From Thiomicrorhabdus sp. (GTDB lineage: Bacteria > Pseudomonadota > Gammaproteobacteria > Thiomicrospirales > Thiomicrospiraceae): a DNA stretch of 64,000 nucleotides. The position numbers were made by a program, and so were the translations under genes. The stretch is from contig NZ_OY759719.1 in the NCBI RefSeq assembly GCF_963662555.1, forward strand, positions 950,985 to 1,014,984, given 5' to 3'. Below are positions 54,921-63,874 of the stretch, one piece after another (the first letter of the stretch is position 1; each line of letters starts with the position of its first letter). The notes under the pieces were generated by a model. It ran no database searches. It saw nothing but the letters and a program-made list of their open reading frames with translations, and was not told the DNA's origin.

Positions 54921-56255
54921 ATGGAGCAGGCAGCACCTACATTAGCCAGTTTGCAGGCTATGATAGAAATGTCCGATACAATCAATATGGAAATTTTCTA
55001 TTGGATTTGTACAGGATTAATGGTCATTATTCACGCTGGATTCTTAGCATATGAAATTGGCGCTTCGCGTCTTAAGAATGCGTTAGCATCTGGTGTTAAG
55101 AATATTTTGGCTTTTGCATTTATCATCCCAACATTCTTCTTTTTTGGATGGTGGATTTATTTAAGTATGTACAACGGGTTTGTTCCCGATTTTGAAGCTG
55201 GTGCAGCCGGTCTTCCTTGGTCGATGAACATGGGCCCAAATTTAACCGATAACGCTTCGGGAATTTTTTGGGGGGCTTTTGTTCTGTTCGCGGCAACAAC
55301 GGCTTCCATTTTCTCAGGAGCTGTTATAGAGCGTATTCGTATCAGTGCATTTCTGATTTTAGCGGTTTTACTAGGCTCAGTTGTTTGGGTTATTGGAGCT
55401 TCCTGGGGATGGCATCCTACAGGTTGGTTAACTGTAGAATGGGGTTTTCATGATTTTGGTGCCGCTGGTGCGGTTCACATGATTGCAGGCTTTTTTGCTT
55501 TGGGTGTAGTTCTAAACTTAGGAGCACGAATTGGTCGTTTTGGACCTGATGGTTCTATTAATCCAATTGTCGGGCACAGTGTTCCAATGAGTATTATTGG
55601 CTTAATGTTAATTATCGTTGGTTTCTTTGGTTTTCTAGGTGGTTGTATTATCTATAATCCAGGCGGGCAGTGGACATCTATTTTTGGTAATCCAACAACG
55701 CTTTCAGCAATTAGCTTCAATACATTAATGGCTTTTGCTGGCGGTATCATTGGTTCATTTGTTATCACTCGTCAACCTTTTTGGATGATGTCTGGTGGTC
55801 TTGCTGGGATTGTTGCAGCAGCACCAGGTTTAGATCTTTACTATCCTCCATTAGCTTTCCTCCTAGGTACAGTAGGCGGCGTAGCAGCTCCTTTGGCTGA
55901 TAAGTTTATCACCAAATACTTTAAAATTGATGATCCAGTAGGAGCTTTTGGTGTACACGGTATTGGTGGTCTTATCGGTTTAATTGGTTTAGGTGTCTTT
56001 AGTGGATTCCCAAGTGTGATTGAAGGTGCACCAAACATCTCATTTATGGGTCAATTACAAAGTGCAGGGGTTATGATACTGCTTGGTTTCATACCTGGTT
56101 ATGTAGTGTCTTATCTTTTTGCAAAATTTGGTGTGCTACGCGTACCTCCGAAAGCAGAAGAAGCGGGTCTTGATTTGGTTGAAGTACCGTTACAAGCGTA
56201 TCCTGAATCTGTTCCGGCTCAAAATGGTACGGATTCAGGGTTAAAAACAGCATAA
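54921..56255 (+). CDS. amt: Ammonium transporter Amt
   Basis: A 444-residue membrane channel of the Amt/Mep/Rh family, with about 11 segments. Family features are GAVIERIRISAFL, ASWGWHPTGWL (pore His region), VHMIAGFFALGVVL and GVHGIGGLIGLIGLGVFSG (second pore His). It carries ammonium and possibly methylammonium. Set in the methylamine cluster, it may recover ammonium or methylammonium released there. No glnK follows; instead a 55-residue membrane protein is encoded 13 bp on. Its ATG has GAGAGG upstream. Confidence 0.93.
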   Translation: MEQAAPTLASLQAMIEMSDTINMEIFYWICTGLMVIIHAGFLAYEIGASRLKNALASGVKNILAFAFIIPTFFFFGWWIYLSMYNGFVPDFEAGAAGLPWSMNMGPNLTDNASGIFWGAFVLFAATTASIFSGAVIERIRISAFLILAVLLGSVVWVIGASWGWHPTGWLTVEWGFHDFGAAGAVHMIAGFFALGVVLNLGARIGRFGPDGSINPIVGHSVPMSIIGLMLIIVGFFGFLGGCIIYNPGGQWTSIFGNPTTLSAISFNTLMAFAGGIIGSFVITRQPFWMMSGGLAGIVAAAPGLDLYYPPLAFLLGTVGGVAAPLADKFITKYFKIDDPVGAFGVHGIGGLIGLIGLGVFSGFPSVIEGAPNISFMGQLQSAGVMILLGFIPGYVVSYLFAKFGVLRVPPKAEEAGLDLVEVPLQAYPESVPAQNGTDSGLKTA

Positions 56256-56268
56256 AAGGAGAATTATT

Positions 56269-56436
56269 ATGAATGCAAGTCCAATTGAAAGCTGGAAAGA
56301 AGCAACAGCCTACTTTACGTTTGCAGATAATCCATTAGCTATGGGAATTATTTTAGGGTTAGCTGTTTTAGTTACATTAGGAGTTATTGTTTATAACTTC
56401 TACCATGAAAGTCAAACTTATATCGACTACAAGTAA
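56269..56436 (+). CDS. Small single-pass membrane protein co-transcribed with amt
   Basis: A 55-residue protein starting MNASPIESWKEATAYFTF, with one membrane segment at about 23-42 (GIILGLAVLVTLGVIVYNFY) and a short charged tail ending YIDYK. A near-perfect ribosome site, AAAGGAG, lies 10 bp before the ATG, and a strong terminator follows, so it is very likely real and shares the amt message. I do not recognise the family. A small accessory subunit of Amt is one idea. Confidence 0.78.
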   Translation: MNASPIESWKEATAYFTFADNPLAMGIILGLAVLVTLGVIVYNFYHESQTYIDYK

Positions 56437-56466
56437 GGTGTAGCTATTCTAGGAATACCTTTGTCG

Positions 56467-56497
56467 TCCAGTGAACACATGTTCACTGGATTTTTTT
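56467..56497 (+). terminator. Strong terminator after the amt operon
   Basis: A perfect 11-bp stem (56467-56477 with 56480-56490, TCCAGTGAACA) followed by seven T. In practice the innermost pairs open to form the loop. Confidence 0.88.
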
Positions 56498-56677
56498 AAA
56501 CTTACTTTTTCACAACACCAATTGTTTTGGTTTTATGAGTTTTAATTTACCTATGAATTAGATAAAAACCAATATGAAATCCCTGTGCGAATTCATTTTT
56601 ACCTTAGACTAAAAAGTTAACCACTACGTCTTTCATAACATTAAAGTTAATGTATTTTTCATTGGCTTATTTTAAAG

Positions 56678-56693
56678 TTACCAGGCCTGGTAA
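56678..56693. repeat. ACCAGGCCTGGT palindrome in the amt-nrdB gap
   Basis: A perfect copy, here extended to TTACCAGGCCTGGTAA. It lies in the 340-bp stretch between the amt operon terminator and the nrdB terminator, which otherwise has no recognisable content. Confidence 0.8.
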
Positions 56694-56737
56694 TTTATTA
56701 TTATCCCTAATCAAGATTGATTAAAAATCTACCTAAT

Positions 56738-56780
56738 AAAAAAGGCCACGCTCCTTTTTAATTTGGATACATAGCCTTTT
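56738..56780 (-). terminator. Likely nrdB terminator
   Basis: AAAAGGC (56740-56746) pairs with GCCTTTT (56774-56780), giving a U-rich 3' end on the minus strand, 58 bp beyond the nrdB stop. The left arm resembles that of the rpoD terminator, but the pairing is shorter and the loop long. Confidence 0.45.
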
Positions 56781-56837
56781 CATTTATATTGGTTTTTGCC
56801 TGTTTAAGGATTCTATTTCCTTAGATCAGCCTAAGTT

Positions 56838-57971
56838 CTAGAGTGAAAAATCGCTAAAATCACCCATTTCTACTTTTGAATCTACCTGTCCAACAAGATA
56901 AGAACTGATTTCTGATTCTTGCGGTGCAACTTGAACATTGTCACTCACCAACCAGTTATTCATCCACGGAAGAGGGTTGCTGGTATTGGCAAAAATGGGG
57001 TCTAATTGAATCGCTCTTAAACGTACGTTAGTAATATACTCAACATAGTCTTTAAGAATGCTCGCATTTAAACCAATCATAGAGCCGTCCTTAAATAGGT
57101 ATTCTGCCCATTGCTTTTCTTGCTCTGCTGCTTCTCTAAAAATTTCGTAGGTCGCTTCACGTTGTTCTAGAGCAATCACCGCCATTTCAGGATCGTCTTT
57201 ACCTTCTGCCATCATCTGAATCATGTTTTGAGTCCCAGACAGGTGAAGAGCTTCATCACGAGCAATCAGTTTAATGACTTTGGCGTTTCCTTCCATTAAA
57301 GAGCGTTCTGCAAATGAGAAACTGCAGGCAAAAGAAACATAAAAACGAATTGCTTCTAATACATTGACTGAAACCACTGTTAAATAAAGCATGGTTTTAA
57401 TCTTTTTACGAAAGTTGTCATCTTTAGTAAGATCAATTTGGTTAGCGTACATATGATTGGTTAAGGCAATTAACTCATCATAATATTGGGTTACGCTTTC
57501 AGCACGTTTCACAATTTCTTTATTGGTAACGATATCATCAAAGACCACTGAAGGATCAGCCACAATATTACGAATAATGTGTGTGTATGAACGGCTGTGA
57601 ATGGTTTCTGAAAAAGACCAAGTTTCAATCCAAGTTTCAAGCTCCGGCAAAGAGACTAGCGGTAATAAAGCTACGTTTGGTGAACGACCTTGCACTGAAT
57701 CTAATAATGTTTGGTACTTTAAGTTACTAATAAAAATGTGTTTTTCATTTTCAGGCAGATCAGAATATTCGGTTCTATCGCTCGATAAATCAATCTCTTC
57801 AGGGCGCCAGAAGAAGCTTAATTGTTTTTCGATCAGTTTTTCAAAAAACGGGTATTTTTGCTGGTCATAACGAGCAACATTAACACTCTGTCCAAAGAAC
57901 ATCGGCTCTTTCATTGCGTCATTATTAGAACGACAAAAAGTAGAATAAGTATGTTTATCTTGGCAGCTCAT
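56838..57971 (-). CDS. nrdB: Ribonucleotide reductase class Ia beta subunit NrdB
   Basis: A 377-residue diiron-tyrosyl radical subunit that supplies the radical for deoxyribonucleotide synthesis. It is very close to E. coli Nrd[38 protein letters not shown] (iron ligands and radical Tyr), [13 protein letters not shown], and the C-terminal tail [11 protein letters not shown] that docks on NrdA. nrdA is not in the window, unlike the usual nrdAB operon. The 253-bp region upstream holds its promoter and a possible 39-residue frame on the other strand. Confidence 0.95.
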   Translation of the reverse strand: MSCQDKHTYSTFCRSNNDAMKEPMFFGQSVNVARYDQQKYPFFEKLIEKQLSFFWRPEEIDLSSDRTEYSDLPENEKHIFISNLKYQTLLDSVQGRSPNVALLPLVSLPELETWIETWSFSETIHSRSYTHIIRNIVADPSVVFDDIVTNKEIVKRAESVTQYYDELIALTNHMYANQIDLTKDDNFRKKIKTMLYLTVVSVNVLEAIRFYVSFACSFSFAERSLMEGNAKVIKLIARDEALHLSGTQNMIQMMAEGKDDPEMAVIALEQREATYEIFREAAEQEKQWAEYLFKDGSMIGLNASILKDYVEYITNVRLRAIQLDPIFANTSNPLPWMNNWLVSDNVQVAPQESEISSYLVGQVDSKVEMGDFSDFSL

Positions 57972-58105
57972 GTACTGTTCACCTAATACGTAATTGGGGA
58001 AGGTTAATTAAAGTTGAAACATTGTATTACAGTTTTGAGTTTAAGAATAGTTAGCAAGTTCTAAAAATCTATTAAAAGTCGCCTATATTGTGGTTGTTTT
58101 TTTTA

Positions 58106-58225
58106 ATGGCACAAGATAAAAGTTTTATAGCATTGATTCAATCTATTCAAAAATCTTTAAAAGCAAGTGCTATTAGCCTAACTTTAAATGATTATGCTTG
58201 GCTTTATGAGTTTGATTTTAGATAA
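58106..58225 (+). CDS. Possible 39-residue upstream reading frame
   Basis: A short frame (MAQDKSFIALIQSIQKSLK... ending EFDFR) whose stop TAA overlaps an ATG in TAATG, the upstream start of the receiver-like gene. No ribosome site is visible. It may be a leader peptide coupled to the next gene, or chance. Confidence 0.28.
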   Translation: MAQDKSFIALIQSIQKSLKASAISLTLNDYAWLYEFDFR

Positions 58226-58263
58226 TGAAAATAAGTTTTAGAATGCCAACAGAGAGGATAAGC

Positions 58264-58728
58264 GTGTCATTTAAAGAAAAGTTGATTTGGCTTCAAGGTA
58301 AAAAGGTAGCGGTATGTGATACCGATAAAATTCGTGTTGCCGAAATAACAGCTTTTTTACAACGCTATGGTATTGATGTGATTTGGATGAAAACAGCTAA
58401 AGAGATGTTGGTTGATTTAGAGTCACGTCGCTATTCAACTCATAGAGTTTTTTTTGCAGTATTTGTTTCAGCAGATTTGGCTCAAGATTTAAGCAAACCT
58501 TGGACAGAAGTCATTAAGGTTAATCCTAGTATTTTAAAAGCCCCATTAATTCTCACCGGCTCAGCTCAACAAATGAATGATTCGGTCGATTTGATTAATG
58601 CAGGGTATTTTAGCCACTGTCTAATCAACCCCATTTCTGCCCATGAGATGTTACGTGTTTTAAGACGTTTAAATCGTTGGAGTGCCATGAGAGGTGATAC
58701 CACGCCTTCAGCTACCTTGGTTAATTAA
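58264..58728 (+). CDS. Degenerate receiver-domain protein
   Basis: A 154-residue protein whose layout follows a response-regulator receiver (KVAVCDTDKIRVAEI at the first strand; PLILTGSA at the fourth). The phospho-accepting Asp is missing (FFAVFVSADLA at that place) and the conserved Lys is replaced (LINPIS). It cannot be a normal phospho-switch. The GTG at 58264 is chosen for AGAGGA upstream; an ATG at 58225 is an alternative. There is no output domain. The role is unknown. Confidence 0.7.
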   Translation: MSFKEKLIWLQGKKVAVCDTDKIRVAEITAFLQRYGIDVIWMKTAKEMLVDLESRRYSTHRVFFAVFVSADLAQDLSKPWTEVIKVNPSILKAPLILTGSAQQMNDSVDLINAGYFSHCLINPISAHEMLRVLRRLNRWSAMRGDTTPSATLVN

Positions 58729-58830
58729 TTTAAGCGAGTTGATTAAATTACCCAAACCCCCAAGGGATATAAAGGCCTGGCAAGTTAAGAAACTTATCAG
58801 ATGTTAAAACAGTAATAACTAATCAAATCT

Positions 58831-59460
58831 CTAACACCTTATTACAAACACTTTTTCTAAGGCGTTTGTTCCTTTGCGGCTAAATGGTACTTCTTCTACT
58901 TTTGTAACCGTGGCAAAAGGTTCAAATAATGTCCGTACTTCTTGTTCTGTTACTGAAAATGGGGGGCCAGACATGACTGATTGGTCGTATTCCATTGTTA
59001 CTAATAAAAACTGACTGCCAGCGGGCAAAATAGTTTGTAGGTGAGTTACGTACTGTTTTCTCATTTCTGGGGGTAAAGCCACTAATGCAGCACGGTCATA
59101 CACAACATGAATATCAGCACATTGCTCCGCGGTTAAATGAAAAAAATCACCACACAGCAAAGTCATATCTGGCATTTTGTAGCCGCAATGGTTGCCTTGT
59201 TCAATAGGTTCTGCGGTTAAATCGTTTTCAGACAAAAACTCAGCTAAAGCTTTAGGGCTCAGTTCAATCCCTAGAACCGAGTGGCCTTGGTTAGCCAGCC
59301 AAATCATATCTAGCGATTTGCCACACAACGGCACCAAAACATTTTCATTGCCTTGCAAACCTAATTTTGACCAATGATTTTTTAAATAGCTATTTACATC
59401 GGGCTGGTGAAAACCCACTACACCGCTTGCCCACATATCGTGCCAAAAATTCGCTTCCAT
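58831..59460 (-). CDS. tpm: Thiopurine S-methyltransferase family protein
   Basis: A 209-residue SAM-dependent methyltransferase. N-terminal FWHDMWASGVVGFHQPDVN and SAM motif VLVPLCGKSLDMIWLA are typical of bacterial TPMT, and VYDRAALVALPPEMR follows. Bacterial members methylate thiopurines and also tellurite or selenium compounds; the natural substrate is unclear. It is divergent from the thioredoxin-like gene. Confidence 0.92.
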   Translation of the reverse strand: MEANFWHDMWASGVVGFHQPDVNSYLKNHWSKLGLQGNENVLVPLCGKSLDMIWLANQGHSVLGIELSPKALAEFLSENDLTAEPIEQGNHCGYKMPDMTLLCGDFFHLTAEQCADIHVVYDRAALVALPPEMRKQYVTHLQTILPAGSQFLLVTMEYDQSVMSGPPFSVTEQEVRTLFEPFATVTKVEEVPFSRKGTNALEKVFVIRC

Positions 59461-59571
59461 TTAACGTGTTCCTTATCTTTTGAACCTCTATAATAAGCAC
59501 ATTATATTAACATAGCATGTCTGTTTTCAGTTTTTGCTAATCAGAAAAGTGTGTAGCCAAAAAGCGAACAA

Positions 59572-60228
59572 ATGATGAGTCAGGATTCTAAAGATAAACA
59601 ACAAGAAGTAACTCAAACCAGTGAACCGGTTGAACTCAAATTGTGGCAAAAAAATTGGTTTAAAAACCTCATTTGGGTGATTGTGTTTCTGGGTGCATTT
59701 CTAGCGATTCGTCCTTATATGCAGGGTAATGTCATTCACGGCCAAGCTCCAGAAATGAAAGTAACCTCTATCACTGGTAAAACCTTAGATTTACAAGCAT
59801 TAAACCAGCAAGGTAAACCTGTTTTAGTCCATATTTGGGCTACTTGGTGCCCAATTTGTAGTGTGAGTAAAGGCGGGGTAGAGAGTATTGCTAAAGATTT
59901 TGCGGTTATCAATATTGCCACTCAATCAGCAGATGACGAGCAACTACTGGTTTATGCTAAAGAAAATGACATGAATCCCAATTTGATTGTGAATGATTTA
60001 GACGGAAAATGGTTACAAACCTTTGGAGCCAAAGCCGTACCAGCGGATTTTGTTATTGATCCGCAAGGCAATATTGCGTTTGTTGAAGTAGGTTTTACTA
60101 CGGCTTGGGGTTTACGTTTACGACTTTGGTGGGCAGGGTTAACACAACCCTCTTCTGACTCAAGTGATAAAGCAGCAGATAAAACAACAGATAAGGCATC
60201 AGATAAAGCAAGTGGTGCTATTAAGTGA
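59572..60228 (+). CDS. Membrane-anchored TlpA-like thiol-disulfide protein
   Basis: A 218-residue protein. A membrane anchor lies at ~30-48 (NLIWVIVFLGAFLAI), then a thioredoxin-fold domain in the periplasm with the active site WCPIC (Cys93, Cys96). The C-terminus is a Lys/Asp/Ser-rich tail of short DKASDK-like repeats. It matches the ScsD/TlpA type, which reduces or oxidises periplasmic disulfides. Its end overlaps the next gene by 4 bp. Confidence 0.88.
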   Translation: MMSQDSKDKQQEVTQTSEPVELKLWQKNWFKNLIWVIVFLGAFLAIRPYMQGNVIHGQAPEMKVTSITGKTLDLQALNQQGKPVLVHIWATWCPICSVSKGGVESIAKDFAVINIATQSADDEQLLVYAKENDMNPNLIVNDLDGKWLQTFGAKAVPADFVIDPQGNIAFVEVGFTTAWGLRLRLWWAGLTQPSSDSSDKAADKTTDKASDKASGAIK

Positions 60229-60950
60229 AATATGATGGCATGACAATTCACAGTGTACGTGATGAATTTGGTCTGATTGAAGTGGTGCAAAATCGCTCAA
60301 CCCGCAAACTCTACTTTGATTCACCTATTGAGCAAAGTTGTTTATATTTAAACGCCCCAATGACGCTTAACTTTGAGTATCAAGAAAAAATTATAGAGTG
60401 CGTTTTGGCATTTGCCAATCAACACAATAAAGAACAAAATTGTAGAGTGCTTATGTTGGGAATGGGTGGTGGCACTATGGCACAACATCTTTTTCATACG
60501 TTGCCGAATATTCAAATTACAGTAGTTGAGCTTCGCCAAGCGGTGATTGATTGTGCTTACCATTATTTTCAACTGCCCAATGAACCAGAGATTGATGTGG
60601 TTTGCCAAGACGCAATGGCTTTTATAAAAGATAATGCCCAAGAAAATGCACAATGTTATGACGTGATTATTGTTGATATCTTTGATGCTCAAGGTTTACC
60701 CACTGAATTAAGCGATAAACAGTTTCAAGAAAACCTGTGGCAAAATATCAATTTACCAGGCCTGGTAATTTTTAATTTGTGGTATCAATGGAATCAAACC
60801 CACAGTAATGGTAAGCCAGTTCCCACTGAAGAGACCCAACAGGTGATCAATTTTTGGCAGAACATGGCGAATGAAAATACCGACTGCACACTTAATCGCT
60901 ATAATATTCAATCTAGCCAAAACTTGATTGCTGAGATTTCAAAAACCTAA
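60225..60950 (+). CDS. Spermidine synthase-like protein
   Basis: A 241-residue protein with the spermidine synthase/methyltransferase fold: nucleotide loop VLMLGMGGGTMAQHL, then ITVVELRQAVIDCA and YDVIIVDIFDAQGLP. The N-terminal tetramerisation strands are short and the polyamine-site Asp region is not clearly conserved, so it may not make spermidine. It starts at GTG, overlapping the thioredoxin-like gene by 4 bp. A perfect palindrome in the frame (60755-60766) encodes PGLV. Confidence 0.8.
   Translation: MKYDGMTIHSVRDEFGLIEVVQNRSTRKLYFDSPIEQSCLYLNAPMTLNFEYQEKIIECVLAFANQHNKEQNCRVLMLGMGGGTMAQHLFHTLPNIQITVVELRQAVIDCAYHYFQLPNEPEIDVVCQDAMAFIKDNAQENAQCYDVIIVDIFDAQGLPTELSDKQFQENLWQNINLPGLVIFNLWYQWNQTHSNGKPVPTEETQQVINFWQNMANENTDCTLNRYNIQSSQNLIAEISKT
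60753..60768. repeat. ACCAGGCCTGGT palindrome inside the spermidine synthase-like gene
   Basis: A perfect copy, extended to TTACCAGGCCTGGTAA, in the frame that reads LPGLVIF. Confidence 0.8.
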
Positions 60951-61073
60951 CTTGGCGATGATACAATCAAACACACAAAATTCAGTTATTTATTGATGGA
61001 TCTCCTGCAGAGACCTCTAATGACTAATCTAATTTTTTACAACCGTTTATATACAGACTAAAGCGATATTTCT

Positions 61074-63020
61074 ATGGCCCTTTTATTTTTACGCGACATT
61101 TCATTAAGTTTTGGCGCAGCTCCCTTGTTAGATAAGATCTCTTTTCAACTCGAACCCAACGAGCGTGTTTGTATTGTTGGTCGAAATGGAGAAGGAAAGT
61201 CGAGTCTATTAAAAGTTATAGAAGGTCTTATTCAGCCGGATGGCGGTACCCGTATTGTGCAAGACGGCATCAAAATTGCCAAACTGCAACAAGAAGTACC
61301 GCATGACACAACTGGTAGTGTGTTTCACGTAATTGCCGATGGCATGGGGAATATTGGTCGTTTATTAGAAGAGTTTCATCAACTCAGTTTACAACTAGAG
61401 CAAAACTACAGCGAAGCCGTTTTAGATAAATTTACAAAAACTCAACAAGATATTGAATCGCAAAATGGTTGGGAGCTAAAGCAACGTGTAGATACCATCA
61501 TTTCTAAACTTGGACTGCCAGAAGACAGCGAGTTTTCTACCCTTTCTGGCGGTATGAAACGCCGTGTGTTATTGGCACAAGCCTTGGTACAAGATCCTGA
61601 TGTGCTTTTACTTGATGAACCAACTAACCATTTAGATATTCCCTCTATTCAATGGCTTGAGGGTTTTCTTAAGAATATTCGTTGTTCACTGATTTTTATT
61701 ACTCACGATCGTGCTTTTTTACAAGCACTAGCCACACGTATTATTGAATTAGATCGCGGTAACTTAAGTAACTGGAATTGCGATTATCACACCTATCTAG
61801 AACGCAAAGCTGAAGTGCTTGAAGCGGAAGCTAAACAAAATGCCTTGTTTGATAAAAAGCTGGCACAAGAAGAGGTTTGGATTCGTCAGGGAATTAAAGC
61901 CCGTCGTACTCGTAATGAAGGTAGAGTGCGTGCTTTAGAAAAACTACGTGAAACTCATAAATCTCGCCGTTCTCAACAAGGCACGGCTAACTTACAAGTG
62001 AATCGTTCAGATATCTCTGGTAAACAAGTATTTGATATTGAAAACCTAACCTTTAACTGGCCAACTAAACCAATTGTTAGCAACTTAAGCACGCTCATTA
62101 TTCGTGGTGATAAGGTTGGGATTATTGGTGAAAACGGTTGTGGTAAATCAACGCTATTAGCGCTACTTTTAGGCAAACAACAACCTGATTCTGGAACGGT
62201 AAAAATCGGTACCAATATTGATATTGCCTACTTTGACCAACACCGTGCTCAGTTAGATGAAAATAAGCCTGTGGTTGAGAGTGTGCTTGAAGAGAGTGAT
62301 CATGTTGAGATAAATGGCCAACGTAAACACGTTATGAGTTACTTGTCTGATTTCTTATTCTCGCCAGAGCGTGCGAGGCAGCCAGTTAAATCTCTATCTG
62401 GTGGTGAACGTAACCGATTATTATTGGCACGCGTCTTCTCAAAACCATCTAATCTACTGATTTTAGATGAACCGACTAACGATTTAGATGTTGAAACCTT
62501 AGAACTGCTGGAAGAGTTATTAATGAACTACCAAGGTACGGTGTTAATAGTAAGCCATGACCGTGCTTTCTTAAATAACGTCTGTACCAGTAGTTTAGTG
62601 TTTGATGCACCAGGTGTGGTTAATGAGTATGTGGGTGGGTATGACGATTGGTTGCGTCAACGTCCGGCACACTATGGTGATGTTACCAAAATCACCGGTA
62701 CCCGTAAGCCAGAAACAGAAAAATCTAGCCCTGTTGTGGAAGCGGCTCAGGTTCAAAATAATCAAACGACTGCTCCCAAAAAAGCCAAAAAACTCAGCTA
62801 TAACGACCAACGTGAATATGATGCATTACCAGAGTTACTTGAGAATTTAGAAGCTGAATTAGAAGCCTTAAATGAAAAAATGGCAGAACCTGATTTTTAT
62901 CAACAAGGTGAAGAAGTGGTGCAGGCGACTTTGAAAAGTTTAAATGACAAAGAAACAGAATTAGAAGCCGCGTTTGAACGTTGGGAAATTTTAGAGTCAA
63001 TGGTAATGGGAGACGCTTAG
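61074..63020 (+). CDS. uup: ABC-F ATPase Uup
   Basis: A 648-residue soluble protein with two ABC ATPase domains and no membrane part. First domain: Walker A GRNGEGKSS, signature LSGGMKRR, Walker B LLLDEPTNHLD. Second: GENGCGKST, LSGGERNR, LILDEPTNDLD. A linker of ~80 residues and a C-terminal coiled coil (~580-645, DNA-binding in E. coli Uup) complete it. ABC-F proteins act on the ribosome; Uup loss raises transposon excision in E. coli. Confidence 0.94.
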   Translation: MALLFLRDISLSFGAAPLLDKISFQLEPNERVCIVGRNGEGKSSLLKVIEGLIQPDGGTRIVQDGIKIAKLQQEVPHDTTGSVFHVIADGMGNIGRLLEEFHQLSLQLEQNYSEAVLDKFTKTQQDIESQNGWELKQRVDTIISKLGLPEDSEFSTLSGGMKRRVLLAQALVQDPDVLLLDEPTNHLDIPSIQWLEGFLKNIRCSLIFITHDRAFLQALATRIIELDRGNLSNWNCDYHTYLERKAEVLEAEAKQNALFDKKLAQEEVWIRQGIKARRTRNEGRVRALEKLRETHKSRRSQQGTANLQVNRSDISGKQVFDIENLTFNWPTKPIVSNLSTLIIRGDKVGIIGENGCGKSTLLALLLGKQQPDSGTVKIGTNIDIAYFDQHRAQLDENKPVVESVLEESDHVEINGQRKHVMSYLSDFLFSPERARQPVKSLSGGERNRLLLARVFSKPSNLLILDEPTNDLDVETLELLEELLMNYQGTVLIVSHDRAFLNNVCTSSLVFDAPGVVNEYVGGYDDWLRQRPAHYGDVTKITGTRKPETEKSSPVVEAAQVQNNQTTAPKKAKKLSYNDQREYDALPELLENLEAELEALNEKMAEPDFYQQGEEVVQATLKSLNDKETELEAAFERWEILESMVMGDA

Positions 63021-63037
63021 TTTTTAAGCAAGTCCTT

Positions 63038-63054
63038 AATCTGTCAAACAGATT
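63038..63054. terminator. Small hairpin between uup and yrfG
   Basis: AATCTGT-CAA-ACAGATT, a perfect 7-bp stem between the convergent genes. It has no T run, so termination is doubtful. Confidence 0.3.
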
Positions 63055-63734
63055 TACAAAGGCATGATTTCAGAGTATTTACTAAAGTGTGCAAAGCCTT
63101 TTGGGTCTATGGCATCTAACTTTGGGCTTACAAAGGTGGCACAGAGAAGGTGCTTAATGCCGTACTCTTTGGCAGTGCTTAGAGCATGTACATTGTCATC
63201 AATTAATAGCGTGTTTTCAGGGTTGTAAGCCATGACTTTTTGAATCTCAGACCAAATCGTAATGTCTTCTTTAGGCATACCAAAATCATGTGCTGAAATG
63301 AGTTTATCAAAATAAGGTTCGATTTCAGTCATTTCTAATTTTATGGCCAAACTATCACGATGAGCGTTAGTGACCATAATCACGGTTTTATTTTGGTTTT
63401 TTAAAAAGGCCAAAAATTCCATGACTTCTGGATGTACTTTAATTTGGTGACGCAGTTCACGTTTTAATTCAGCTATAGGTAAGTTTAAGGTTTCTGTCCA
63501 GTAATCTAAGCAATACCAATTTAATGTGCCAGTTTGTGAGTGAATTTTTTCATGAATCAACTGTTTTGCTTGTTCAAGAGAAAGCCCATTTTTATCCGCA
63601 TAAGCTTGCGGAATCACGTCCATCCAAAAGTGCCAGTCAAAATGTAAGTCTAATAAAGTGCCGTCCATGTCAAGAAGAACGGTTTCGATGTTTGACCAAT
63701 CAATTAAGCTGTTTTTTGGAGTCTGCATTGGCAA
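63054..63734 (-). CDS. yrfG: GMP/IMP nucleotidase YrfG (HAD family)
   Basis: A 226-residue HAD hydrolase that dephosphorylates purine mononucleotides. Motif I is VLLDMDGTLLDLHFD, motif II VTNAH, motif III/IV around MPKEDI and LLIDDN. It begins at a TTG with AAGGGA 6 bp upstream; an ATG two codons later is the alternative. It is divergent from nudE; the two genes are also near neighbours in E. coli. Confidence 0.92.
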   Translation of the reverse strand: MPMQTPKNSLIDWSNIETVLLDMDGTLLDLHFDWHFWMDVIPQAYADKNGLSLEQAKQLIHEKIHSQTGTLNWYCLDYWTETLNLPIAELKRELRHQIKVHPEVMEFLAFLKNQNKTVIMVTNAHRDSLAIKLEMTEIEPYFDKLISAHDFGMPKEDITIWSEIQKVMAYNPENTLLIDDNVHALSTAKEYGIKHLLCATFVSPKLDAIDPKGFAHFSKYSEIMPL

Positions 63735-63874
63735 TTTTTATCCCTTAGAGTATGATGAATTTTTATTAAAGTTTGCAAAGTTTTTAAGAGATCTTGTGTA
63801 AAGGTCTCTCTAACAATAACGTTTAAAATTGGTGTGCCTTGTAGCTTTATACACAAAACGTCAGGTTAATACAA

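Noticed and set aside
57972-58224. NrdR boxes upstream of nrdB
   Set aside because: One loose match around 58085-58095 (CACAATATAGG on the minus strand), but no properly spaced pair.
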